Below are positions 22,396 through 29,714 of a stretch of 64,000 nucleotides of DNA, one piece after another (within the stretch, counting starts at the first letter, position 1; each line of letters opens with the position of its first letter). The notes under the pieces are model-generated. The model was not told the DNA's origin. It saw only the letters and a program-made list of their open reading frames with translations, and did no database searches. The stretch lies in assembly GCA_964500205.1 (NCBI GenBank), contig CAZCNS010000002.1:372001-436000 (forward strand), read 5' to 3'. A program made the position numbers and the translations under genes. Source of the DNA: UBA10329 sp964500205. GTDB lineage: Bacteria; Bacteroidota; Bacteroidia; UBA10329.

Positions 22396-25271
22396 GGGTG
22401 CTGCTCTGGCTCGTGCTCTGTTGCATCGCGAGCGCATCAATTGCGCAGCGACCCTACTCCTACTCCATCACACCAGAACAGGGCCTGCCCAGCCGCGAGG
22501 TCTATCGCATCGTTCAGGACGCTGATGGCTATTTGTGGATCGGTTGCAATGCGGGACTGTTCCGCTATGATGGGTTGGAGTTCCGCCCGTTTAGAAACAC
22601 GAAGCAGACGGGGCGTGCATTGAGCAATCTGGCGTTTGACCGCGAGGGCAGGCTGTGGTGCGGCAACTTCACCGGGCAAATTTTTCGCGTGGAGGGTGAT
22701 TCGCTGCGGTTGGTCACCGACTGGTCGAAATTTGATAGTCAATTCCCAGACTTCCGATTCGATACGCAGGGAAACGTGTGGCTCACCTCTGATGACGGTG
22801 CGCACCGACTTGACGCGGATGGTGAACAGCATCGCGCAGCCATTTTTCCAGCTGAACAAGGAGTCATAAGCAAAGCAACCGCCAGTCTGGACATTGCCCC
22901 CGATGGCCGCGTCATTGTCTTTAGCCCGTTCAATGGGTTCTTCATTGCCGAGGAAAATAATGCGAATTGGCTTGCTATCCAAAGTTCTGCCCAACTGCCC
23001 TTGGAAGCGTGGGTCTTTTTCGCCCGAAAGGCAGGAAAACTGCACGCCTTTCTCATCCCGAACGGCAGCGATGTGTGCCATGAGCTTCAGTTTGACGGGA
23101 AGAAGATGCTGCACGTGAGGTCGCATCCCGTTCGCAGCCGCATCAACCGTATTGCCTCCGATGCGAGAGGCCGCGTCTGGGTGAGCACCAACGCAGGGGC
23201 CTACGAGATAGACCGTCCCGAAACGGTGCTTATGGCAGGCGACCGCATCTCGGATGTGTTCCTCGACCGCGAGGGAACACTTTGGCTGACATCCTTGGAA
23301 AGCGGCATTCACGCCATCCCATCGCTGGACATCCGATATGTCGGAAAGGAAAGTGCTGGCCTGACGGACAGCCATCTTTCCGCTCTGGGCAGCGATCGCA
23401 AAGGAGGTATCATCCTCGGGCATTTCACAGGCGTGGTCAGTCTCTTAATGGAGAATGGCCGTTCGGAGCAAATACTGACTGCCTATCCCAACCACCACCG
23501 CAGGACGGAGCAAATCCAAGTCGATGAGGACGGCAGTATGCTTATCGCCCGTGGGCCGCTGACCACATTGAGTGCCTCTGGCATCTTTTCGGAAAGCGAC
23601 ATCGGGGGCAACATGAAAGATTTTCGGATTACGGGGGGCGACTCTCTATTGATGGCCAACGTGGAAGGTCTGATGCTGATGCACCGAGACAACCATGATG
23701 CTGCAAAGCGCATAATGTTACGCAGAGGCAGGTGCCAGAAGGTCGCTCTCGGAGAGAACGACCATGTGTGGGCAGCCTTCCGTGACGGGCTTTTCCATGG
23801 CAGCAATCCCTACCAATTGGCTCCTTTGCTTTGGAATGGCAGTAGAGTTTATGCCACAGACCTCTGTGAGGATGGCAACGGTGGCGTTTGGGCAGGAACC
23901 CTCTCGGATGGCGTTTTCCATGTCACGAAAAAAGGAGAGACCCGCCATTTCTCAACGAAGAATGGGCTTTCTGGCAATGAGGTTTACGCCATCTGCGCGG
24001 TCGGAGACACCCTGTGGGTGGCCAACAACAGAGGCTTGGACCGCATGGTGGGCAGCGAGGTGGCCTTCTTCGGATTGCAGGACGGCCTCGAAGTGAACGA
24101 GACGAACGCCATGCTGGTGGATGGAGGACGGGTTTTCCTCGCCACGCATGACGGGCTGGTCATCGTCCCGACCGCCACCGACCCCGTGAACCGCACCCCG
24201 CCACGGCTGCACCTCACCGCTGTGACCGCGCGCGACAGCACCCTTTCACCAGCTCTGACGAACATCCTCACCCACGACCTCAGCGACCTGCACATCACGC
24301 TGCACGTGGCTTCATTCCGCAGCCGAGGCACAGCAGTGGTGCGCTATCGCTTGCTGGGCATCGACACCACTTGGACAGCAGCCACAGGCAGCCGTGCCGA
24401 CATCCGCTACAACGCCCTGCCCGAAGGCGATTTCACCTTCGAGGCGTATGCGCTGAACGAGGACGGAATCCGCAGCATGGAGACCATCGTCCTTCCTTTC
24501 ACCGTGCTGCCCCCGTTCTATCGCACATGGTGGTTCTACCTGCTATGTGCGTTCCTCATAGCGGGTTCGGTGGCCGTGTTCTTCTCGTGGCGCATCAGGC
24601 GCATCCGCGAGCGGGCTGCGCTGGAGCACGAGGCCGTCAGTTCGCGCCTCACCGCCCTCAAGGCGCAGATGAACCCACATTTCCTATTCAATGCGCTCAA
24701 CTCCATTCAGGAACTCATCCTACAGAAAGATGTGGCGAACGGGCTGAAATACCTAGGCAAATTCGGAAGCCTCACACGGCAGATCCTCGAAACCTCTGGC
24801 CGTGACGAGGTGACGCTCCAAACGGAAATAGACATGCTGACCGACTACCTCGAACTGGAGAAACTCCGATTCGGGGACTCGTTCGTATTCGAGATGAAAG
24901 TAGCGGACGGTATCGACCCCGAGGACATCCTCCTCCCGCCCATGCTCATTCAGCCCTACGTGGAGAATGCGCTGAAACACGGACTGCTGCACCGCCAGAC
25001 GGACAGGCGGCTCTCCATCTTTTTTTCAATGGAAGGGGAAATGCTCCACGTAACAGTTCGTGACAACGGCATCGGCCGCAAGGCAGCGAGCGAGATTACC
25101 AAGCGGCAGTCGGGCCACCGCTCGTTCAGCACCTCGGCCACGGCCAAGCGGCTGGATCTGCTGCGCAACGGACATGGCGAACATGGTAGCGTGGAGATTC
25201 TGGATCTGATGGAGAATGGTATAGCGATAGGGACGGAGGTGAAGATGAGGATTCCTGTTCAAATGGGTTGA
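22392..25271 (+). CDS. LytS-type sensor histidine kinase with a beta-propeller sensor
   Basis: 959 residues. Signal peptide (VLLWLVLCCIASASIAQ), then a periplasmic reg-prop beta-propeller over about 20-600 with recurring W-I-G / W-V-S / W-A-G-T blade motifs (GYLWIGCNAGLFRYDG, GGVWAGTLSDGVFHV), a Y_Y_Y Ig-like domain to about 700, one membrane helix near 712-735 (WFYLLCAFLIAGSVAVFF), and a His_kinase domain. QMNPHFLFNALNSIQ carries the phospho-His (His763), and PPMLIQPYVENALKHG is the N-box of the ATP site. Partner: the LytTR regulator at 25969, from which it is separated by a toxin-antitoxin pair. It overlaps the SGNH-like gene by 4 bases. Paralogous to the kinase at 29715-32585. Confidence 0.9.
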   Translation: MRVLLWLVLCCIASASIAQRPYSYSITPEQGLPSREVYRIVQDADGYLWIGCNAGLFRYDGLEFRPFRNTKQTGRALSNLAFDREGRLWCGNFTGQIFRVEGDSLRLVTDWSKFDSQFPDFRFDTQGNVWLTSDDGAHRLDADGEQHRAAIFPAEQGVISKATASLDIAPDGRVIVFSPFNGFFIAEENNANWLAIQSSAQLPLEAWVFFARKAGKLHAFLIPNGSDVCHELQFDGKKMLHVRSHPVRSRINRIASDARGRVWVSTNAGAYEIDRPETVLMAGDRISDVFLDREGTLWLTSLESGIHAIPSLDIRYVGKESAGLTDSHLSALGSDRKGGIILGHFTGVVSLLMENGRSEQILTAYPNHHRRTEQIQVDEDGSMLIARGPLTTLSASGIFSESDIGGNMKDFRITGGDSLLMANVEGLMLMHRDNHDAAKRIMLRRGRCQKVALGENDHVWAAFRDGLFHGSNPYQLAPLLWNGSRVYATDLCEDGNGGVWAGTLSDGVFHVTKKGETRHFSTKNGLSGNEVYAICAVGDTLWVANNRGLDRMVGSEVAFFGLQDGLEVNETNAMLVDGGRVFLATHDGLVIVPTATDPVNRTPPRLHLTAVTARDSTLSPALTNILTHDLSDLHITLHVASFRSRGTAVVRYRLLGIDTTWTAATGSRADIRYNALPEGDFTFEAYALNEDGIRSMETIVLPFTVLPPFYRTWWFYLLCAFLIAGSVAVFFSWRIRRIRERAALEHEAVSSRLTALKAQMNPHFLFNALNSIQELILQKDVANGLKYLGKFGSLTRQILETSGRDEVTLQTEIDMLTDYLELEKLRFGDSFVFEMKVADGIDPEDILLPPMLIQPYVENALKHGLLHRQTDRRLSIFFSMEGEMLHVTVRDNGIGRKAASEITKRQSGHRSFSTSATAKRLDLLRNGHGEHGSVEILDLMENGIAIGTEVKMRIPVQMG

Positions 25272-25296
25272 ATGAAATCCGAAAACAGAAAAACGT

Positions 25297-25304
25297 TTCC
25301 TTTG
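25297..25304 (+). promoter_or_regulatory. -7 box (TTCCTTTG) before the MNT/HEPN pair
   Basis: TTCCTTTG, one mismatch from TAnnTTTG, lies 7 bases before ATG 25312 and only one base before ATG 25306. It suggests the toxin-antitoxin pair has its own promoter inside the two-component operon. Confidence 0.35.
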
Positions 25305-25311
25305 TATGGCA

Positions 25312-25620
25312 ATGGAAGGCAGCTTGACCACAGCATCTTTGATGGAAGAACTCAGAAGGCAGAAACCCTTTTTGAGGGAGCGTTTCCACGTGCATGAAAT
25401 AGGCGTTTTTGGTTCCTTTGCCCGTGGCGAAGCGACTGAAAAGAGTGACATCGACTTCCTTGTCACCATAGTTGCCCCAGTAGAAATCTACAGGAAGAAC
25501 AAGGAGGCCTTGAACGCCTATCTGAAAGACCTCTTCAAGCGGGATGTGGATCTTGCGAATCCCCACTCACTGAAGCCGCATTATCGCGAACGAATCCTTT
25601 CACAGGCAGTCTATGCTTAA
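25312..25620 (+). CDS. mntA: MntA-like minimal nucleotidyltransferase antitoxin
   Basis: 102 residues (104 from ATG 25306). Contains the polymerase-beta-type nucleotidyltransferase motif G-S-x10-D-x-D exactly: GSFARGEATEKSDIDFLV, followed by a third carboxylate in KRDVDLANP. In the HepT/MntA systems characterised elsewhere, MntA adds AMP groups to a Tyr of HepT and so blocks its RNase activity. The next gene is a matching HepT, overlapping by 8 bases. ATG 25312 is chosen because the promoter box ends 7 bases before it. The pair sits between a sensor kinase and its regulator, which is unusual. Confidence 0.85.
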   Translation: MEGSLTTASLMEELRRQKPFLRERFHVHEIGVFGSFARGEATEKSDIDFLVTIVAPVEIYRKNKEALNAYLKDLFKRDVDLANPHSLKPHYRERILSQAVYA

Positions 25621-25972
25621 GGATGCTGATAGGGCCAACATCGAGGAGGTACTTTATGCGATCAAGCAGATAGAAGAGTATGTCAAAGGCATCTCATCGT
25701 TGGATGATTTGTTGGCCGATTCCACAACCTATGATGCGGTGATGATGAACTTCATCCTTATCGGTGAGGCATGCAAGCGGTCGCCAGGGACTCTCAAGAC
25801 GGCAAATCCGCAAATAGACTGGAAGGGCATCAATGGTTACAGGAACTACATCGCCCATGAGTATTTCGGTGTGGATGAGCACATCGTATGGGGAGCCATC
25901 AAGGCAGAAGTCCCACAACTCAAATCGGAGATGACCTCCTTGCTCAGTGCTTCAGGTGGTGCGATAATATGA
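25613..25972 (+). CDS. hepT: HepT-like HEPN ribonuclease toxin (DUF86)
   Basis: 119 residues of the DUF86/HepT family, all-helical. The catalytic motif R-x4-H-x-Y is intact: Arg77, His82 and Tyr84 in YRNYIAHEYFGVD. The Tyr is the residue AMPylated by MntA in known systems. FILIGEACKRSP in the middle is also a family hallmark. The start overlaps the antitoxin gene by 8 bases, and the stop overlaps the response regulator start by ATGA, so translation of the regulator may be coupled to that of the toxin. No truncation or loss of key residues is seen, so the module looks functional. Confidence 0.88.
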   Translation: MLKDADRANIEEVLYAIKQIEEYVKGISSLDDLLADSTTYDAVMMNFILIGEACKRSPGTLKTANPQIDWKGINGYRNYIAHEYFGVDEHIVWGAIKAEVPQLKSEMTSLLSASGGAII

Positions 25973-26706
25973 CCAAAGCCATCATCATTGACGATGAAGA
26001 CCGCGCGCGCAGCGGGCTGCGGCAACTGCTTGCGCTTGCGTGTCCTGATGTGAAGGTGGTGGCCGAATGCGCAGACGTGCCCTCAGCCGTCATCGCCATC
26101 AACAACAACAGACCCGATGTGGTGTTTCTCGACATCGAGATGCCCAAGTACAGCGGACTGGAACTGTTCAAATTCTTCCGTGAGATCGATTTCGGGGTCA
26201 TCTTCGTCACGGCCTACAGCGAGTTCGCCATCCGCGCCTTCGAGCTGAGTGCAATTGATTACCTGCTGAAGCCGGTGGACTCAGAGAAGCTGAGGAACGC
26301 TGTCGCGAAGCTGGGGCACAGGAACCCCGAAAAGTTCGCTGCGCTTCAGGAAGGCTATGCGAGGCAGGAGTTCCACCGCATCGCCCTTCCTGTGAGCGAT
26401 GGGCTGCTCTTTGTGCAAGTGGCCGACATCATGCTGCTGGAGGCCGATGGTGCGTACACCAAAGTCTCTATGAAAGACGGTTCAGAACTGCTGGTGAGCA
26501 AACGACTGTTGTTCTTCGAAAAAGTGTTGGAAGACCGCCCGTTCATAGTGCGTGTTCACCGCTCGTACATCGTCAATTTCAACCATGTGACAAAATACAG
26601 TAAGGCCGAGAGCCTACTTTCGATGGACAACGGCATCAATGTGCCCGTGCCCAAGGAGAAGAAGGCCGAGATAGAGGAAGCACTGCGGAGAATCAGGGTG
26701 GGTTGA
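25969..26706 (+). CDS. LytTR response regulator (first cassette)
   Basis: 245 residues: a receiver domain (IIIDDEDRARSG; phospho-Asp55 in VVFLDIEMPKYSG; the conserved Thr/Ser in FVTAYSEFA; Lys in YLLKPVDSEKL) followed by a LytTR DNA-binding domain from about 140 (IMLLEADGAYTKVSM, LLFFEKVLEDRPFIVRVHRS, YIVNFNHVTKY). It would activate transcription when phosphorylated by the kinase at 22392. ATG 25969 overlaps the HepT stop (ATGA); the longer frame from 25888 lies within the toxin gene. The LamG gene downstream, with a candidate site at 26720, is a likely target. Paralogous to the regulator at 28900-29637. Confidence 0.92.
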   Translation: MTKAIIIDDEDRARSGLRQLLALACPDVKVVAECADVPSAVIAINNNRPDVVFLDIEMPKYSGLELFKFFREIDFGVIFVTAYSEFAIRAFELSAIDYLLKPVDSEKLRNAVAKLGHRNPEKFAALQEGYARQEFHRIALPVSDGLLFVQVADIMLLEADGAYTKVSMKDGSELLVSKRLLFFEKVLEDRPFIVRVHRSYIVNFNHVTKYSKAESLLSMDNGINVPVPKEKKAEIEEALRRIRVG

Positions 26707-26719
26707 CGCTTCATAAACC

Positions 26720-26733
26720 CGTAAGGCGGTTTC
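26720..26733 (+). promoter_or_regulatory. Candidate regulator site CGTAAGGCGGTTTC before the first LamG gene
   Basis: CGTAAGGCGGTTTC starts 14 bases after the regulator stop and ends 65 bases before the LamG ATG. It matches 12 of 14 bases of CGTAAAACGGTTTC at 32735, which stands at a similar distance before the paralogous LamG gene. A LytTR regulator of the adjacent pairs is a natural candidate to bind it (inference). Confidence 0.45.
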
Positions 26734-26798
26734 ATGAACTTAAGGTTGGGTGCGGGCGCGAGCGCACGGACTTTCGCGCCCTAATCCAAACTTCAACC

Positions 26799-28823
26799 AT
26801 GAAAAAAAATTTTACACTCATCGCCCTGTGTTACTTAGGACTTGCAAATGCCCAAGTACCTACCAATGGTCTGGTGGCCGAATGGCTGTTTACAGACGGT
26901 TCCATCATGTCTTCAGACAACCAGCTGAATGCCATCGTTCCACCGAACAATAACGTGACGAACGTGCCCGACCGATTCGGAAACCCGGACAATGCCAAGC
27001 AGGTGGTGCCAGTTGGTGGCTGGATCAGCTTTCAGGATCGTTTCGATGATATCACTTCTGGACCGAATGCCGAATTCACGTACTCATTCTGGATCAAGCT
27101 CAACGAGTTCAATAACGCTTATAAGTGCCTTTTCGCGAAAGCCACATTCGAAAGCACCTGCGGTTATGCGGGCCGTCAGTATGCTGTTCTTGTGACTCCA
27201 TCAGGTAAACTGGAGTTTCAGATCTTCGGTGCGCTTACCGGTGGGCACCGCAGAATTTCAGGAAACACAACACTCACCGTTGGGGAATGGCACCATGTGG
27301 TCGTTTCGCTCGACATGGCCACCCTCCTTCCCACCGGCTCTGGCCTTAAAATGTATGTTGATGGGGTGCTCCAAGGCAACATTTTCGGTGAGAATGCCAA
27401 TCCTGGCATTAGCATCAACGGAATGTCAGACGGCAATGCTCCTCTCGGCTTCGGAACCTATTTGAACGGTTCGGGTATTACGACAGCCTCATGCGCCAAC
27501 AGTCAGGATCTGAACGGCCAATTGGACGATTTCCGAGTGTACGACCGGGTGATTACCGCGCAGGAGGTTTCAGATCTTTTCAATGAGATTTTCACCCCTT
27601 GTGATCCTGCCGTCATCACCCAACAACCACAGTCACTGGCCGCCTGCTCAGGCACAGTTCAGCTGTTCTGCAGTGCTCAATCGGGTACCGTAAGTCAGAT
27701 GCAATGGGAATGGTACAGTGGCGGCAACTGGCTTGGTAGCAGTACGACCACTGGCACCGTGGCTGTTGTCAACGTAAGTGAAACGAACAATGGAATGTGG
27801 CGCGTGAAACTCACCAGCGATTGCGGTACCATTTCATACTCTGACACGGTTTATGTAGCAATTGGCGAACCCATTATTGCAGACCAGACAACCGGCATTG
27901 GCGGGAATAACGCTATCGGCTCCTACATCTGCTCCGGGTCTGCCGCGCCTCTCTTTGTGGATGCCGTTGGGGAGAACGTCACGTATCAATGGACCCAGCA
28001 GCAAAGTGGACAACCTTTCAATGTTCAGGTCCCAATAAATGGCGCTACAGACGCTACATACAATGCCACTCAGACGGGTTTCTACCGCGTAGAAGTGACA
28101 GCCTGCGGGCAAACGGTCATCTCAGATTATATCCGAGTGGAGGCAGCCACCGCGCCCACAATCACCATCTTCGGACCTACCACTCGGTGTAGCGGAGCTG
28201 ATCTGTCCCTCACGTCAACTTATGGAGGCGCAGGCAACCCGACCTACGAGTGGTCTACTGGGGCAACAACATTCAATTTGACGGACAACCCCACCCAGAA
28301 CACCACTTATACGCTTACCGTCACCAGTCCGCAAGGTTGCACGGCCACTGATGATCACACGGTGACGGTTCTTCCATTGCCAGAACCAGTTATTGTGGAG
28401 AACAACGGTGTATTGGAAGCGTCTGGCGGTCCGTTCGATTCACACCAGTGGTTCCTCAACGGCAACTCGCTGGGTGTGGTGGTTGGAACTTACACACCAA
28501 CACAAGATGGCGTTTACACGGTATCTGTTACAAGCGGGCCATGTAGTAACACATCCGACCCGTACAATTACACTGGTCTTGCCACTGGTATTAATGTCGC
28601 AGAAGCAAACGCATTACAAGTATATCCGAACCCATTTGAAGACATCGTTATGGTGGAATTTGACGGAACAACACAGGTACGTTTGATGAACACATTGGGC
28701 GAAATGGTGCTGAGCCAGACCATCAATGGTCGCGCAACGCTGGATGTGAGCAGCCTTCCTTCAGGCATCTACTTCTTGCAGCATGAAACTTCAGGAGACG
28801 TGATGAAGCTCGTGAAGAATTGA
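26799..28823 (+). CDS. T9SS-secreted protein with a LamG-type jelly-roll domain (first copy)
   Basis: 674 residues. Signal peptide 1-20 (KKNFTLIALCYLGLANAQ) then a LamG/concanavalin-like domain to about 265 (GLVAEWLFTD, FTYSFWIKLNEF, GEWHHVVVSLDMA, GQLDDFRVYDRVITAQEVSDL), which usually binds glycans or calcium. Several Ig-like/PKD-like modules follow over 265-590, each with a Cys pair. The C-terminal 75 residues (LQVYPNPFEDIVMVEF, SGIYFLQHE, MKLVKN) are a type A T9SS sorting domain, so the protein should cross the outer membrane and be anchored or released. It lies directly after the LytTR regulator. ATG 26799 is chosen for the signal peptide; the frame opens further upstream at 26703. Paralogous to 32822-34813. 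Confidence 0.85.
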   Translation: MKKNFTLIALCYLGLANAQVPTNGLVAEWLFTDGSIMSSDNQLNAIVPPNNNVTNVPDRFGNPDNAKQVVPVGGWISFQDRFDDITSGPNAEFTYSFWIKLNEFNNAYKCLFAKATFESTCGYAGRQYAVLVTPSGKLEFQIFGALTGGHRRISGNTTLTVGEWHHVVVSLDMATLLPTGSGLKMYVDGVLQGNIFGENANPGISINGMSDGNAPLGFGTYLNGSGITTASCANSQDLNGQLDDFRVYDRVITAQEVSDLFNEIFTPCDPAVITQQPQSLAACSGTVQLFCSAQSGTVSQMQWEWYSGGNWLGSSTTTGTVAVVNVSETNNGMWRVKLTSDCGTISYSDTVYVAIGEPIIADQTTGIGGNNAIGSYICSGSAAPLFVDAVGENVTYQWTQQQSGQPFNVQVPINGATDATYNATQTGFYRVEVTACGQTVISDYIRVEAATAPTITIFGPTTRCSGADLSLTSTYGGAGNPTYEWSTGATTFNLTDNPTQNTTYTLTVTSPQGCTATDDHTVTVLPLPEPVIVENNGVLEASGGPFDSHQWFLNGNSLGVVVGTYTPTQDGVYTVSVTSGPCSNTSDPYNYTGLATGINVAEANALQVYPNPFEDIVMVEFDGTTQVRLMNTLGEMVLSQTINGRATLDVSSLPSGIYFLQHETSGDVMKLVKN

Positions 28824-28846
28824 CCCTATCGAACGCAGTTTGGGTA

Positions 28847-28880
28847 GGCCCCGGTCCATCGCAAGGTGGCCGGGGTCTTT
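28847..28880 (+). terminator. Terminator between the convergent LamG gene and the second regulator
   Basis: A GC-rich stem GGCCCCGGTCCATC ... GGTGGCCGGGGTC with the 4-base loop GCAA, followed by TCTTTGCTTT. It is 24 bases after the LamG stop and could serve both converging genes. Confidence 0.65.
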
Positions 28881-28899
28881 GCTTTGAAGCGAGACAGCC

Positions 28900-29637
28900 C
28901 TACCCCACTCTCCTCATCAGCTCTCCCACCTTGTCTGGGGACAGGCTGACACGCACACCACCCTCCAGCTGCAGGTGTCCTCCATCTGTCTTCACATGCT
29001 CCAAGATACAGGTCAGGTTAACGATGTAGGAGCGGTGGCAGCGGAAAAACCGCTTGTCGTCCTCCAGCAGTCCCTCGAAGTGGCGCAGGTTGCGACTTGC
29101 CACCAGATTGCTGCCATCGCGCAGGTAGATGGTGGTGTAAGCACGCTCGCCTTTCAGATACAGGATGTCCTCATGCGCAATGAACCTGGTGCCACTGACC
29201 CGCGACACGGCCAGCTTGCCACGGTTGTCCAGCCCGATGTGCGAACGGAGGGTGTTGAGCTTCGAAATGTCACGCTCCAGTCCGGAGCGCACCTTGGACA
29301 CCGCCTTGACCAGCTCCTCCGGGGAGATCGGCTTCAACAGATAATCCACTGCCGAGAGCTTGAACGCCTGCACTGCATAATGGTCGTAAGCTGTGGTGAA
29401 GATGATGTCGAAATGGACCTCATCATCATGGAAGAAATCGAGCAGTTCGAGGCCGCTGTGACCAGGCATCTCAATGTCGAGGAACACGATGCGCGGGTCG
29501 TGCCGCTTTATAGCCTTCACCCCATTGGGCAGGTCATCGCAGTCGGCCACCACCTCCACCTCGGGGCACAGGTCCGCGAGCATGGCACGTAGCAGCTGCC
29601 TTGCCCTTGGTTCATCATCTACAATTATCGCCTTCAT
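28900..29637 (-). CDS. LytTR response regulator (second cassette)
   Basis: 245 residues with the same layout as the regulator at 25969: receiver (IIVDDEPRARQ, phospho-Asp54 in IVFLDIEMPGHSG, FTTAYDHYA, YLLKPISPEEL) and LytTR DNA-binding domain (ILYLKGERAYTTIYL, NLRHFEGLLEDDKRFFRCHR, YIVNLTCILEH). ATG 29637 is chosen because receivers begin at this point; the frame starts at 29667. It follows its kinase gene (ends 29715) by 77 bases in the same direction, without the toxin-antitoxin insertion found in the other cassette. Confidence 0.92.
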   Translation of the reverse strand: MKAIIVDDEPRARQLLRAMLADLCPEVEVVADCDDLPNGVKAIKRHDPRIVFLDIEMPGHSGLELLDFFHDDEVHFDIIFTTAYDHYAVQAFKLSAVDYLLKPISPEELVKAVSKVRSGLERDISKLNTLRSHIGLDNRGKLAVSRVSGTRFIAHEDILYLKGERAYTTIYLRDGSNLVASRNLRHFEGLLEDDKRFFRCHRSYIVNLTCILEHVKTDGGHLQLEGGVRVSLSPDKVGELMRRVG

Positions 29638-29714
29638 GTTGGGGCGAATGTCGTCAGTCCGTTTCATCCTATACAGGTCGTTTTACACAAGGCCGGTTTG
29701 GGTTTACACATGGC

